Assembly (NCBI GenBank): GCA_025331435.1
Contig: JAIWNI010000095.1
Span: forward strand, 1-64,000
From: Choanephora cucurbitarum
Lineage: Eukaryota; Mucoromycota; Mucoromycetes; Mucorales; Choanephoraceae
Length of the DNA stretch: 64,000 bases
Direction of reading: 5' to 3'
Shown here: one piece after another, positions 21,316-31,352 of the stretch
Layout: each line of letters opens with the position of its first letter
Numbering within the stretch: position 1 is the first letter of the stretch
Notes under the pieces: model-generated
Told to the model about the DNA's origin: nothing
The model's database searches: none
Seen by the model: the letters and a program-made list of their open reading frames with translations, nothing else
Made by a program: the position numbers and the translations under genes

Positions 21316-22540
21316 GAACCTATAAAATTACCCAGAGTAAAGTTAGATCTAGGTTATAACTTGGGCATTACCCACTTCTGAGTTAATTTCTAGTTGAAAT
21401 ATTCGAGAAGATTGGAACACCGATTTTTTATTTTAAAAAAAATGCATAACCTACTTCCAGATCATATCTAGGTTAATTTCAAGGTTAAGGTATATTCAGA
21501 GCACTCAATAAAGCAAGTGACTGTGCAATAGGCACCTGTAAAAAAACTTTTTTTCAAACTTCTTTGAACTTTTTCTTTTATCCTAAGTGAAAACTGATGC
21601 AAAATTACAAGTCAAAAAAAAAACTAAGCGATGTAAAGCGGGTTGTAGATTCCAAACTTCTTTCTTTTGACAGTTGAAGAACTTCAGGTAAAGTATTTGG
21701 CAGTGTTCGTGGAAACGAAAGAAACTAAGAACTTGACTTGTTCAATAGGACTGACTGAAAACCGGTCGTCATCGTCATTCGGCTCTGGTTCTGCGCTTAT
21801 ACATGGATATTTGAATGTGTTGGGTGCATCTTCGACTTGATCTCGCATATGTACGCTTAGTAGGAGTAAAGGTGGGTTTGAGTTCAACTTCAATGTGTAT
21901 ATTATGCTTACAATGAAGTGTTGGAAAATTCCGTCTTGTGTTTCTTAGTTGTTCACCTGAAGCTTTACAAGAACGTATTGATCATGGACAGAATCAGCTT
22001 GGCTAGTTCGGTTGTGGGCAAGTTGACGGAGAAAGATGAAGAATCCCAGTTTTTTCTGGAACGCGAGGGTTCGTTGTCTGTAGTTCTTAATCTCGCAGTG
22101 CTGGTCAAACAAATCGAAGGCCATCAACAAGAAGAGGTAAATATTCAGTAATCGTCAGAGGATGTCTTATAGTGTTTCAAGAGAGTGTCCTCAATCAATA
22201 AAACTAATTGACTTTATTTTCTGGAAAGCTAAGCGAAGAATAAGCATGCATCTATTGTACCAGCTTTACCAGACTGTTATTGTATTCCTCGTTATTATTA
22301 AATAAACGCTATATGTAAAGCAAGCTTCCTAAATCATCAAATACTTGCTATGACCTATTGATAATTTGCTCTTTAAGTAATAACCTTGGCCCTCCATAGA
22401 TCTAGGTTAAATAAAGATTATAACCCTGAAGGCAAGCTGCGGTTAACCTAAAAACTAGTGAAATAAAAAACCCAGACTCAAAATTACCATAACCTAGAGC
22501 AAGTTACAACCTGACAGTTGCCGAAGCGAAGACTGAGAAT

Positions 22541-22624
22541 GTGGTACTAGGCTTTCCAGCCGCGCTTTATTTTCAATATATAATAATAAAATATTTAAAC
22601 TCCTTATTCTTTACATCTTTCTAG
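22541..22624 (+). repeat. DIRS left inverted terminal repeat
   Basis: About 84 bp, beginning GTGGTACTAGGCTTTCCAGC; reverse complement of 26647-26730 with near-perfect identity. Confidence 0.88.
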
Positions 22625-22651
22625 CAAGCTAGTGTATCTATCTATTTTCCC

Positions 22652-23842
22652 TTAGGGTGGGAATCCTGTTAGCCATTGAAACCAGGATTGTGTTTGGGCG
22701 GGCCGTACCACATTCTCAGTCTTCGCTTCGACAACTGCCAGGTTGCTCGTCGTTCCTAAACCAACCCTTGTTGCCTCCGCTCCGACTTCAAATGTGGTAC
22801 AGTTCTCCGTACAGTCTTGTAAAACTGACTTGGCAATAGCTGTACTGGTAGTCGTTGCTCTTCTTGGCTTGTAATAATGTTTTTCGAATGTGTTTGATCT
22901 TTGGCTCCAATTGCCGTGGGTTTTTACTGTCTGTATGGAATGACCTATTTCCACTGCCTTTGTACTTGCAGCTGCTCGGATTGAATGGGGCTTGTATAGT
23001 GAAGTGTCAATACCAGCCTTGTTCATATGGTCTTTGATCCAACCGGCAACTGTCGATGGCCTGATTGAGGCGATCTTGTCTTTGTTGTCAATGTATGCTA
23101 AAAAGAAAGTGTGGTCTTGTGGAAGGGATTCTCGAAGATGAGATGATCTTTGATGAAATGTATGAGTCGTCTGTACTGGGCAAATATCCTTGTCTTCTAT
23201 GCATTGTAACTGTACGGTCTTGATCGGTGCTTCTTTTACTTTTCTAAAGTGCATCGTCAGCTTTAGAGCTGCGCCATCTTCAAAATCAAATAAGATGTCT
23301 CTATATTGTAGTTTGCCCAATTCGGAACTTGGCCTGGCAAAAGTTGCCAGCTCTATAACCAGTAGTGTCTTTTGTTGTAGTTCGCTCAAGGTCATATCTT
23401 CTTGATTACAGTATATGTTCTTTATGAGAGTGATCATTAGTTGTGTATCCCAAGTCTGAAGTTGATGTTCCTTTGGGATTCTAACTTCTTGATTTCTTTT
23501 TGCCTTGAAGAATCCTGATATGATACCTTCATTGGCTAGGTCGCCTTTGTTGGGATGTAAGGTTTTCCATACTGAAGAGATGGACGCTCTGATGATCTTC
23601 AGTTGAGACTGAGAAAAGTCCTTGTTCACCATGAGATAATTGAGTGCTGTTACTGGGTTATATTCGGTAGGGTCTATTGGTGACGGTTGTCTTTGACACG
23701 ATTCCACAAACTTTCTCCAGCTTCGGTCGTAATTCGCATTGGTCGATTCTCTGTTTGTGTTAGTTAGATATTCAATGGATTCATGACTTAATCCTTCCTC
23801 TTGCTTCTTGTGCCTGATAACCGCCATGCGATCATAGTCCAT
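22652..23842 (-). CDS. DIRS tyrosine recombinase
   Basis: About 396 aa from the Met at 23842. The same frame is open much further upstream (to 25609), but that part overlaps RT-RNase H in another frame and is probably not coding. Catalytic signature residues are visible: Arg in ATFARPSSELGKL, the H-x-x-R box (HSIRAAAS), and the C-terminal HGNWSQRSNTFEKHYY with the nucleophilic Tyr. The protein would integrate the circular cDNA. It overlaps the end of the RNase H frame by about 55 nt. No internal stop; this ORF is intact. Confidence 0.88.
   Translation of the reverse strand: MDYDRMAVIRHKKQEEGLSHESIEYLTNTNRESTNANYDRSWRKFVESCQRQPSPIDPTEYNPVTALNYLMVNKDFSQSQLKIIRASISSVWKTLHPNKGDLANEGIISGFFKAKRNQEVRIPKEHQLQTWDTQLMITLIKNIYCNQEDMTLSELQQKTLLVIELATFARPSSELGKLQYRDILFDFEDGAALKLTMHFRKVKEAPIKTVQLQCIEDKDICPVQTTHTFHQRSSHLRESLPQDHTFFLAYIDNKDKIASIRPSTVAGWIKDHMNKAGIDTSLYKPHSIRAAASTKAVEIGHSIQTVKTHGNWSQRSNTFEKHYYKPRRATTTSTAIAKSVLQDCTENCTTFEVGAEATRVGLGTTSNLAVVEAKTENVVRPAQTQSWFQWLTGFPP
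22705..22800 (-). repeat. DIRS internal complementary region
   Basis: The first half is the reverse complement of the left outer end (22511-22545). The second half is the reverse complement of the right outer end (26720-26782). The join sits at the CAACCT/AGGTTG word. This is the template used by DIRS elements to form a circular DNA. It overlaps the 3' coding end of the recombinase ORF, as is usual for DIRS1. Confidence 0.88.
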
Positions 23843-25827
23843 TGGTTGAGTTGAAATGTGAACGGTTTCGCTATCCTCTTCATCTTCATTATTATCGGCC
23901 ACCAATGTTGAGACGTCCAATGTGGCGTGATCAAAACTATCTTCGGTGTTTGATCTGTTCTGATCTTGTGCAATATGTGAGGGATGAGTTTCCACGGGGG
24001 AAAACAATATAAGTCTGCTCTCTTCCACGACTGTTGGAAGGCGTCTATTGATGCTGAGTTCGGATCCGCTCTGAAGCTCCAATACGTCGGTAGTTGTTGA
24101 TTCTCTCTCGCTGCAAATGCGTCTACGTTCAGCGGTCCCCAGTTGTTCTGAATGTGATTGAATATTGGTCTCGGAATGGTTGCCTCGTATAGTGGGTTCA
24201 TCGTTCGTCTGCTGAGTTTGTCTGCATCGATGTTCTTTATTCCTGCTATGTGTTGGTACTGAACTTGAAGTTGATGTTTGTTGCAAATCTCCTGTATTTG
24301 AACTGCTAGGTCCTGGAGTATCATTGAACTTGTACCTCCTGATTTCGTTGTGTATTTTATCGCCGTTATGTTGTCGCACATAATCTTGATCTTCTTCCCT
24401 TCGAATTCTTTTGCGTGTAATTGGAGAGCAAAGAGAATTGTCTTCAACTCCCGCACATTGATCGAATGTTCGCTTTCTTGTGCTGTCCAGCGGCCTGTTG
24501 TCTGTAGCATCGGTGATGATACTCCCCATCCTACCTGTGATGCATCTACGTGGATTAAGATATCCTGTTTGAACTCGGTTATCTGTCTGATAGGAAGACC
24601 GTTCTTTGTTGTCACAAACTGATGCCACCATTGTAGTTCTTGTAGGCTGGTAGAGGACAAGGGACATGGTTTTTCCCAATTCTGTTTGTGTATCTGAAGA
24701 CTCTTGGCTAGATCTCGCTGTAGATATCGAATGTGGAGAAGAGCTTCTCCTATTGCTGGTATCAGTGCTGTCATCTTCCCCAATAAACTGGCAATCCATC
24801 TGCAACTCCTTTGATATGGATTCTGAACAGCTTGTTTGATTCGTTGGATCAACTTCAATATCTTTTGTTGTGGTGCTAAAATCTTCATTTGTTGTGTGTT
24901 GAAGGTAAATCCAAGGAAATCCTGTGTCTTCAATGGGGTTAGAGAGCTTTTCTGAAAATTTATGAGAAAACCTCAGTCTTGCAAATGTTGAATGGCTTGT
25001 TGAGTTGCTGCTAATGTTTCTTCCTTTGTTTTTCCAAGGATGCAATGATCGTCCAAGTAGTATACCATTCTTATGCCTTTCTTTCTTAAATATTCGACAG
25101 CGAAGCGCATGATCTTTGAGAACACCAGTGGCGCTGAACTGATTCCGAATGCTAATGTTCTGTAGTTGTAGATTACGTCCTGGTGCTCGAAAGTCAAGTA
25201 TCTTCTTGATGCTGGGTGAATAGGCACTACTACATAGGCATCTTTTAGATCCAATTTGCAGATGTAATCGTCTGGCTCGATTATCTCTCGTAAAGCTGGT
25301 ATACCTTCCATCTTGAAGTGTTGACATTGTAGGTATTGGTTGAGTTTCCTGCAATCCAAGATCGGTCTTCTCTTTGTGGCTTCTTGGATGGTAAATAGAT
25401 TGGAAAGAAAATCTCTGTTTTGCGTTTTTGAGCGTTCTATAATGCCTGCATTGAGAAACTTTTGAACTGCTTCGTCCTTTGCATGAAAATCTGTTTGTGA
25501 TAGTTTGATTGGATGTGTTTTCCATGGGATCGGTTTTGTTGCAAATTGTAGTTGATACCCCTGTGATATGACTGATAGAGGCCATCTTTGATCTGTGATC
25601 TTCTTCCAATTGTGTAAAAATAGTTGCAGACGACCGCCTGGCAGAATGCCATCGTCTGGTATTGAGTAATTGACATGTTTTGTTAGTTTTATATTTTTTA
25701 TTGTTTTTGTTAGTTTTATATTTTCTCTTGTTTTTGATTTTGTAAATTTATTGAGTCTGATGATTGGACTCTTTGTTGTTGTACTGGTTGTTGGATTGGT
25801 GGTTGTAATTGTTGTAGTTGTTGGAAA
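23788..25827 (-). pseudogene. DIRS reverse transcriptase-RNase H, one in-frame TGA
   Basis: RT motifs in order: RRPILDCRKLNQYL, motif A KLDLKDAYVVVPIH, motif B FGISSAPLVFSKIM, motif C YYLDD. Then a TGA at 24975-24973 falls where the family has a Leu-Gly-Phe stretch, and the same frame continues GFLINFQKSS and LGFTFN. The RNase H domain follows with DASQVGWG, a Glu in INVRELKT, MCDNITAI and DADKLSR. The C-terminal part contains a DIRS-typical segment with DPNSASIDAF. The frame is continuous apart from the one stop. The 5' boundary is approximate because RT overlaps gag. Confidence 0.87.
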
Positions 25828-26624
25828 GACCGCCACCTCGGCCCCTGTTCCAAAAATTTCCTCCCCCTCTGAAACCTCGATTGGCATTTCCTCTGCCATT
25901 GAAGGATCCACGGTTACGGAATCCGCCTCTGGTTGGGTTGTTCGGGTTGACGGCTGCTTGAATGATTGATCGCTGGTAAGTGGCTTCATTGTATGCATGG
26001 ACAAAATCTGCATCAAAGGCATCTCTTTTGTTGTTGCTGTCATTTTTCGCTCCGAGATGTTTAATGCTGTTTGGTAGATGTAGTGCGTCAACGGCAAATT
26101 CCCTGGCTTCATCATCTTGAAGTGAAGCTTCTGTCCACGAGAAAACGGAGAGGTTGTGTGAAATCTCGATTGCTTCGGTAAGTAGTTGATTGATGGTTGA
26201 TTTGTCCAAGCTGTTTTGTTGCTGCTTGATAAACTCAAGTCTGTTGTAGAGGTCTGTTGCCCCTCTTGCAGCTGCTCTTGTGTTGTCTGCAATCTTGTAG
26301 AGGCAATTGATGGATTTGATCGTTTCTGTTTTGTGGTTTTTGCATCTTTGTATATAGTTTTATATTAAGCTGTTCTCCAACGGTAATATGCTCGTGGTAG
26401 AATCTCGGTTGCCTCTTCTTGAATCGCTTGACAAAGTCGATTCTGTCTGCCCCTGAGAGCTCGTCGCAACTCTCAGCAATCTCCAGTGGCAAGTCATGGG
26501 TTGCATAGAGATCTTCTGTGGCTTGCTTTTCTTCGTTTCTGAGTTGGTTGATAATTTGCTTAAGCTCTGCTTCGGTATACAGTCTTTGTTGTTGTTGTGA
26601 GTCATTGCTCATGTCACCAGTCAT
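25748..26624 (-). pseudogene. DIRS gag-like protein, one frameshift
   Basis: The ATG at 26624 (or 26612) starts a Gln-rich N-terminus (LYTEAELKQIINQL). Around 26337-26341 the minus-strand A5 run is probably one A short; adding one restores continuity into the frame that reads YKIADNTRAA and DKSTINQLLTEAIEIS. The C-terminus is Gly/Arg/Asn-rich (RGGFRNRG, FRGGGNFWNRG), an RNA-binding tail. It ends at the TAA at 25748 inside the RT frame. No zinc knuckle was seen. Confidence 0.75.
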
Positions 26625-26646
26625 AGTTTATCCACGATGCGCGGCT

Positions 26647-26730
26647 TAGAAAGATGTAAAGAATAAGGAGTTTAAATATTTTATTATTATATATTGAAAA
26701 TAAAGCGCGGCTGGAAAGCCTAGTACCACA
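26647..26730 (-). repeat. DIRS right inverted terminal repeat
   Basis: Reverse complement of 22541-22624; it includes the A/T-rich core around ATATTTTATTATTATATA. Confidence 0.88.
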
Positions 26731-26948
26731 TTTGAAGTCGGAGCGGAGGCAACAAGGGTTGGTTTAGGAACGACGAGCAACCTAGAACACTACCTAGAAA
26801 TTACAAAAATTCCATAGATTCTAGGTTAAATTCACCCACCAAAAACCCAGATGTAACCTATTTCTAGATTATAACCCATATTCTAACCTCGAGCTTACAC
26901 TTTTTCCATAGAGTTTGGGTTTTTTTAACTCAGATTTCACCTAGATTT

Positions 26949-26970
26949 TAACCTAGAATTTTTTATAGTG
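26949..26970 (-). repeat. right 22-bp TIR
   Basis: Perfect reverse complement of 21294-21315. Confidence 0.85.
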
Positions 26971-26996
26971 GTATGTAGATTTATTCGGTGTGACTG

Positions 26997-27120
26997 TACT
27001 TGGCGCACTCACTTTCACACTCACTTTTTCTAGATACACCCCACTTTTCACACTCACTTTTGTTTGTGCCACACTCACTTTTGTTCGTACTACACTCACC
27101 TTTTCTCCCCCCCCCCCCCC
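26997..27120 (+). repeat. MULE left TIR
   Basis: Contains repeated CACTCACTTT words at roughly 20-bp spacing and ends in a C14 run. Complementary to 39859-39978. Confidence 0.88.
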
Positions 27121-27359
27121 TTTTTTTGTTAGGTACACTTTTAAAATATAATAAAATTATCGATATTGAAAATTAACAATGGAAACAAGTTGACAATAAG
27201 TCAACCTTATATTTATGTGATATTTATAGAGATAATTATATTAAAGAAATAATAGCGATGATAACAATCACAAAACAGAGGTCAAGAGTAAGGATCGAAA
27301 GCAGAGGAAAATCAATAATCGTTGAAAACTGCTAAAAAAATGCTGATTAGATTTGCTAT

Positions 27360-27367
27360 ATTTCAAA
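27360..27367 (+). repeat. KDZ target-site duplication, left
   Basis: ATTTCAAA, identical to 36319-36326. Confidence 0.9.
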
Positions 27368-27615
27368 GGATAACACTACGTCCACTTAGCACCTAGGATC
27401 ACCTAGGATGCACATATCCCACGTTATTCTATCGCAGATTTAAGCTGACAAAAATTTAAAACTAGTCGATAGAATGTCGATGGCGAACGCCCTCCAGCCG
27501 CCCTCCAGCATACCTTCCTTTTCCTTCTCCGTCATGAATATCACCCCCAAACTCTACCATCCTCTCTCATCTCATTGGACCTTAGCTTGTTACAAATAAA
27601 GAAAGCGTGTTATTT
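27368..27615 (+). repeat. KDZ left TIR
   Basis: About 248 bp. Compared with the right TIR it has a short extra ACCTAGGATC-type duplication near 27395-27405 and fewer copies of the CCCTCCAGC unit. Confidence 0.9.
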
Positions 27616-28279
27616 CCTAAACCATATTGCTTTTCCTGTTTTGCGTTCTAATTTTATTACCCAAGCTTACGATACCTACTACACCTCTTTAATTGGATCA
27701 AATCTTTTGGAAGTTGAACGCAAACTACAACTAGCATAACTGATACCCAAAAAGATTGTGATACTCTCTTAACATATAGCTAAGGTACATTTTAAGTGCA
27801 AAGAGTTTATTCTTCTAATGCAACGAATCTCGTTTGGTAATTGACTGTAGAAAGTCATCACTCTCAAGTGAACTAATCAATAAAAACATTGACATAGTTG
27901 CACAATGATTCTTATTGCACCAAAAAACAGCTTTTGATTAAACTAATACCAGAAAAGAAATAAATGGCATGATGGCTGTAGCCCACAACCCCAATATATA
28001 TCATAATAGTTAATTCATTTAGTCTAAGGAAGTACTTCGTATTATTGATATAGCACTTGCGAAAATGACATTGCCCTTGCGTGGTATCTCTGTGTTCGAT
28101 CGATAATTTAAGCGCTATAAAGACCGGCGCTGAAGATGTTAGTCGTATACTTTTGCTTCATTGTTGTGCTTTCAAAGTACTATTATAAGCCTCAAAAAAG
28201 GAGTACAACAAAACTCCGTTGATTTCTTAAGTATTCTTAGCTAATTTTATTTTATTACTTCTTTATATTTAAATTAGAA

Positions 28280-29498
28280 ATGTCATCATACAGCTATTTC
28301 CCTACTGATCAACAGCTTGAGGAAAGACCTCATCTTCGAATCCATCTCTTGCAAATAAAAGAGATTCAAGAAAAATATTTCAGTGAATATCCAGATGAAG
28401 ATCACGACGAGATTCGATGGTTTGAAGCTGGTCAGTGTGGTAGTCCCCTTGTTGCTGAATTCAAAGGTACCCTCGTTGAACTCGACACTAGAAAGAAAAA
28501 AAGAACCCGCTGGAATCAGTTCAATAGCAACAAAAGAGAGGAAAGTTTGAGCTTTAGAGATCCAGAGCAACAGTCCCTCATTCAAGCTCAATACCAAGAA
28601 TTGAAGACGAATGAGCAAATGCTACAACTTCTTGACCAACGAACGGAAGAATACAATGAGAAAATTGATTCCGAAGCTGTCCAACCTCGCCCCTTTCTTT
28701 ATGAGAGAGAAATGAAGAAGTTAAGGGAGCTCTGTGATTGGCTTCAAAAGAATTTTAAGACGCATATTATTTTGTTTTATGCGTCTGACACAACAGAGCT
28801 AATGCATCATGTGGGCAGATACTGCAACAGTCGTAAGTTACTAAAACAAGCGCGATTAGAAAAAAAAAGAACATGTTTCCTAACTATTTGTTTAGAAATA
28901 GGCACGCAATTTGCAAAAAAATCTTTTCCTAGAGACAGGCGAGTATCCTGAGTTGATGCTTCAAAATACGGTGATTAAAAAAGGAATGAACATCAAACGC
29001 CAGATGGAAGGTAAACTAAACACTGTCATCAAACCATGCAATCCAAAAATCTAATGTCTATTGTTTTTCAAGCTTTGATATCTGAAGGTTCTTTATGTGC
29101 TCTCGGCTCCTCTTCGAAAGAGACAGAAGGGGTTGATTTGCTTCTTGGAACTCTTGAAAGCCTGAAGAATCGGAGTCAGAAGAAGCAATATTTGCAGAAG
29201 TATATCAGAGACAAAGTCTTCGAGCTGTACCGTAAGATCAATCAATTATTTGCAGAATACTGAGATAAAAATAATGATGCATTTAATCATAGAACAGCAA
29301 TATTCCCACAAAGTCAATGGCATTCCTTGGGCAACACTATTGAACTCTGATAGCAAGATTAAGCTGCAGCCTTGGATTCGCGTAGAAAATGATTCGAGAG
29401 ATAATCGTTATCGTTTACACTGTCTTGATCTCGAGATACTGATTGAACTTGCAAGTAACCTTCAAAAAGGAATTGTTGAAATAGTGAGGAGGCAATAA
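28280..29498 (+). pseudogene. KDZ-borne unknown gene A, charged, probably frameshifted
   Basis: Begins MSSYSYFPTDQQLEERPHLR. I recognise no family. It is rich in Lys/Glu with coiled-coil character (QAQYQELKTNEQMLQLLDQR). Likely introns: 28833-28895 (GTAAGT...CTAAC...TTTAG) and 29011-29072. After the first intron the frame only continues (NLFLETGEYPELMLQN) if the A7 run at 28913-28919 is one base too long. A final segment (IPWATLL, YRLHCLDLEILIELA, 29250-29498) lies in yet another frame. The upstream AT-rich stretch and good ATG context make it a real gene in origin. Its position inside the KDZ TIRs suggests an accessory function, but none can be named. Confidence 0.5.
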
Positions 29499-30396
29499 TT
29501 TTGCTTATTCTAGAAAATAGTAGGTTTGTAAACCATTAACTCATCATTTCTTTTCGCTATGTTTGATTTTCTTTGCTTTGCTTGACCATGCAAGATAAGA
29601 TTGGACTTATCCAAAGCAATATTGTTTGCTAGAAGAATACGGATAGCTTGGAAGTTGAAAATGTTTTACCAACAAACGTAATAGACAGAGAGACAGAGCT
29701 GTCTATGATCGTATTGTTGTGAGTAATGAAAAAAGTAGCATATTACAATTGAGTTTGCCTTTACCAGGTGAAAGGAAGTTATTTAGGGCATGGCTATAAC
29801 AAGATTGAGAAACGATTACATCTCTGATTGAAAATATGGTCATATTCTGAAAGAGCAAGCAATTAAAGAAGGTTGGTACAAATAGCTAATCCATGATACC
29901 ACACTTTGTTTTGCTTCTTTTGCATTAAAAAGCTTAAAAGAAAAAACGTGTATTACGTCGTCATTATCTTTGCAATCTCAAGGTTGTTTTCTTCCACCTT
30001 TTAGTTTTAGTATCCTTCATCATTTTGCCTACCCTTTAACGGAGAAAAGACTTTTGATTCATGCTTGATATGATCTTAGCATTTATTCTATCTTCGTTAA
30101 GCGGATATGTTTTTGCTGTGCTATTTCAGAAGCCATTTTGAGTTTATCCATCATTTCTTGATAACTGAATTGAGGAAATCACAGAGAATTACTCCAACGA
30201 CTCGGTGAGCAAAACTTGTTTTCGGTCCTTGTGCTGTACACTCAGTGTAGTGCTCATTGACTTCTTTTTGACTTCTGCAAAAACAAAACATTACTGTTTA
30301 CATGCGCTTTCTACCCTAGATGATTGTGTTTTGAATATACTACTTGAGGTTGAGAATAAACCACAAATGAGCTGAAAGATTTGGTATGTGTAATCG
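29499..30396. other. non-coding stretch inside KDZ element
   Basis: No ORF, RNA gene or repeat recognised between gene A and the GGTACGCGTACC minisatellite. Confidence 0.5.
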
Positions 30397-30672
30397 AGGT
30401 GTCATATTTGGTACGCGTGTAAAATGTTACATTGCAAATGGCACGCGTACCATTTGTGAGGTAGTATTTGGTAAGCGTGCCATTCGCAATGTAACATTTT
30501 ACACGCGTACCATTTCTAAGTTAGTTTTTGGTACGCGTACCATTTGTAGAATAGTATTTGGTACGCGAACTTTATATAAGATAATATTTGACACGCGTAC
30601 CATTTGTGAGGCAGTATTTGGTACGCATACCTTTTATAAGGCAGTTGTTAGTACGCTTATCATTTTTTAAGC
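30397..30672. repeat. minisatellite of about 40-bp units built on GGTACGCGTACC, with a 102-nt hairpin
   Basis: Seven or so degenerate units carry TTGGTACGCGTACCATTTGT-like cores. 30410-30446 and 30475-30511 form a 37-bp inverted repeat with one mismatch around a 28-nt loop. It lies in the middle of the KDZ element rather than at its ends. The dense palindromes could be protein-binding sites. Confidence 0.85.
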
Positions 30673-30859
30673 TGCAGAGTGTATGATATGCTCGCATCTT
30701 CTGATTTCGTTAGGGCACTTAGTGTATGTATACTACTTTGTAGTTACAGAAGATTGCATAATGTTCAACATGAGCTGAGTTGATTTTGGTGGTTATTAAC
30801 GCAAGATCAAAGAAATTATTCTATTTAACGTTTTAACTTTATTAAATATTACAATAGTT

Positions 30860-31352
30860 ATGGCTGAATTGAACCGCGATCAGATATACTACAAGAAGCA
30901 CGCTCGAAAGATAAAAGCTAAAAAGCAAATCGTTGCGCTGTACAAAAGAAAAGAACATTGGGCTAAACAGAGCATGATGGGTCCTACTTTTGCTTTTTTC
31001 TTTTCTTTGGGAAAACTGCTCGAAAAGCTCAAGAATGAGCATGAAAAGAAGAATGAAGCATTTCCTTACAGGTAAAATATAAACTCTGGTGATTGTTTTT
31101 TCTTGTTACTCAATATCAAGTAGGGATGCTGACATCTATCTTGGTTGCTACTTCCGAGCAAGAATTCTGTTCCTGGAAGCTGAGGAGAGCGTTCCAGAAG
31201 AGATAGAAAGAGGTTTCTCTGTTTACAGAAGAGAACCTCTACCTGTATTTGACGACGATCATCATGAGGTCGTCTTTAACTTGGTTCAGGGTCACCCTGT
31301 CTTAATCAACGACATCCTTGCCAATGCTTTGCTTTTGGGTCGTAAAAAATAA
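30860..31352 (+). CDS. KDZ-borne unknown gene B, 146 aa
   Basis: Exons 30860-31071 and 31124-31352 (52-nt intron GTAAAA...CAAGTAG). The join reads FPYRDADIYLG. The first exon is strongly basic (YYKKHARKIKAKKQIVALYKRKE), suggesting nucleic-acid binding. The second exon is acidic, with PVFDDDHHEVVFNLVQGHP. No known domain recognised and no cysteine cluster. The frame is intact. Its position between the TIRs with the transposase suggests an accessory protein of the element. Confidence 0.6.

Larger units (their letters stand above)
22511..26782 (-). mobile_element. DIRS-type tyrosine-recombinase retrotransposon
   Basis: It combines gag, RT-RNase H and tyrosine recombinase genes with the diagnostic DIRS architecture: inverted terminal repeats (22541-22624 and 26647-26730, about 84 bp) and an internal complementary region (22705-22800) whose two halves are complementary to the left and right outer ends. 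DIRS elements replicate through a circular intermediate and integrate by site-specific recombination, which fits the absence of a target duplication. It lies inside the TIR element at 21294-26970. Gag and RT-RH each carry one lesion, so the copy is probably inactive. Confidence 0.9.
21294..26970. mobile_element. non-autonomous TIR DNA transposon, interrupted by a DIRS element
   Basis: A perfect 22-bp inverted repeat starts CACTATAAAAAATTCTAGGT at 21294 and ends in its complement at 26970. Both arms carry many scattered CTAGGTTA / TAACCTAG words, probably subterminal binding sites. Without the DIRS insertion (about 22511-26782) the element is about 1.4 kb and has no ORF of its own, so it must depend on a transposase elsewhere. 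Flanks are TA on the left and GTA on the right, so a TA duplication with one extra base is possible but unproven. Confidence 0.75.
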
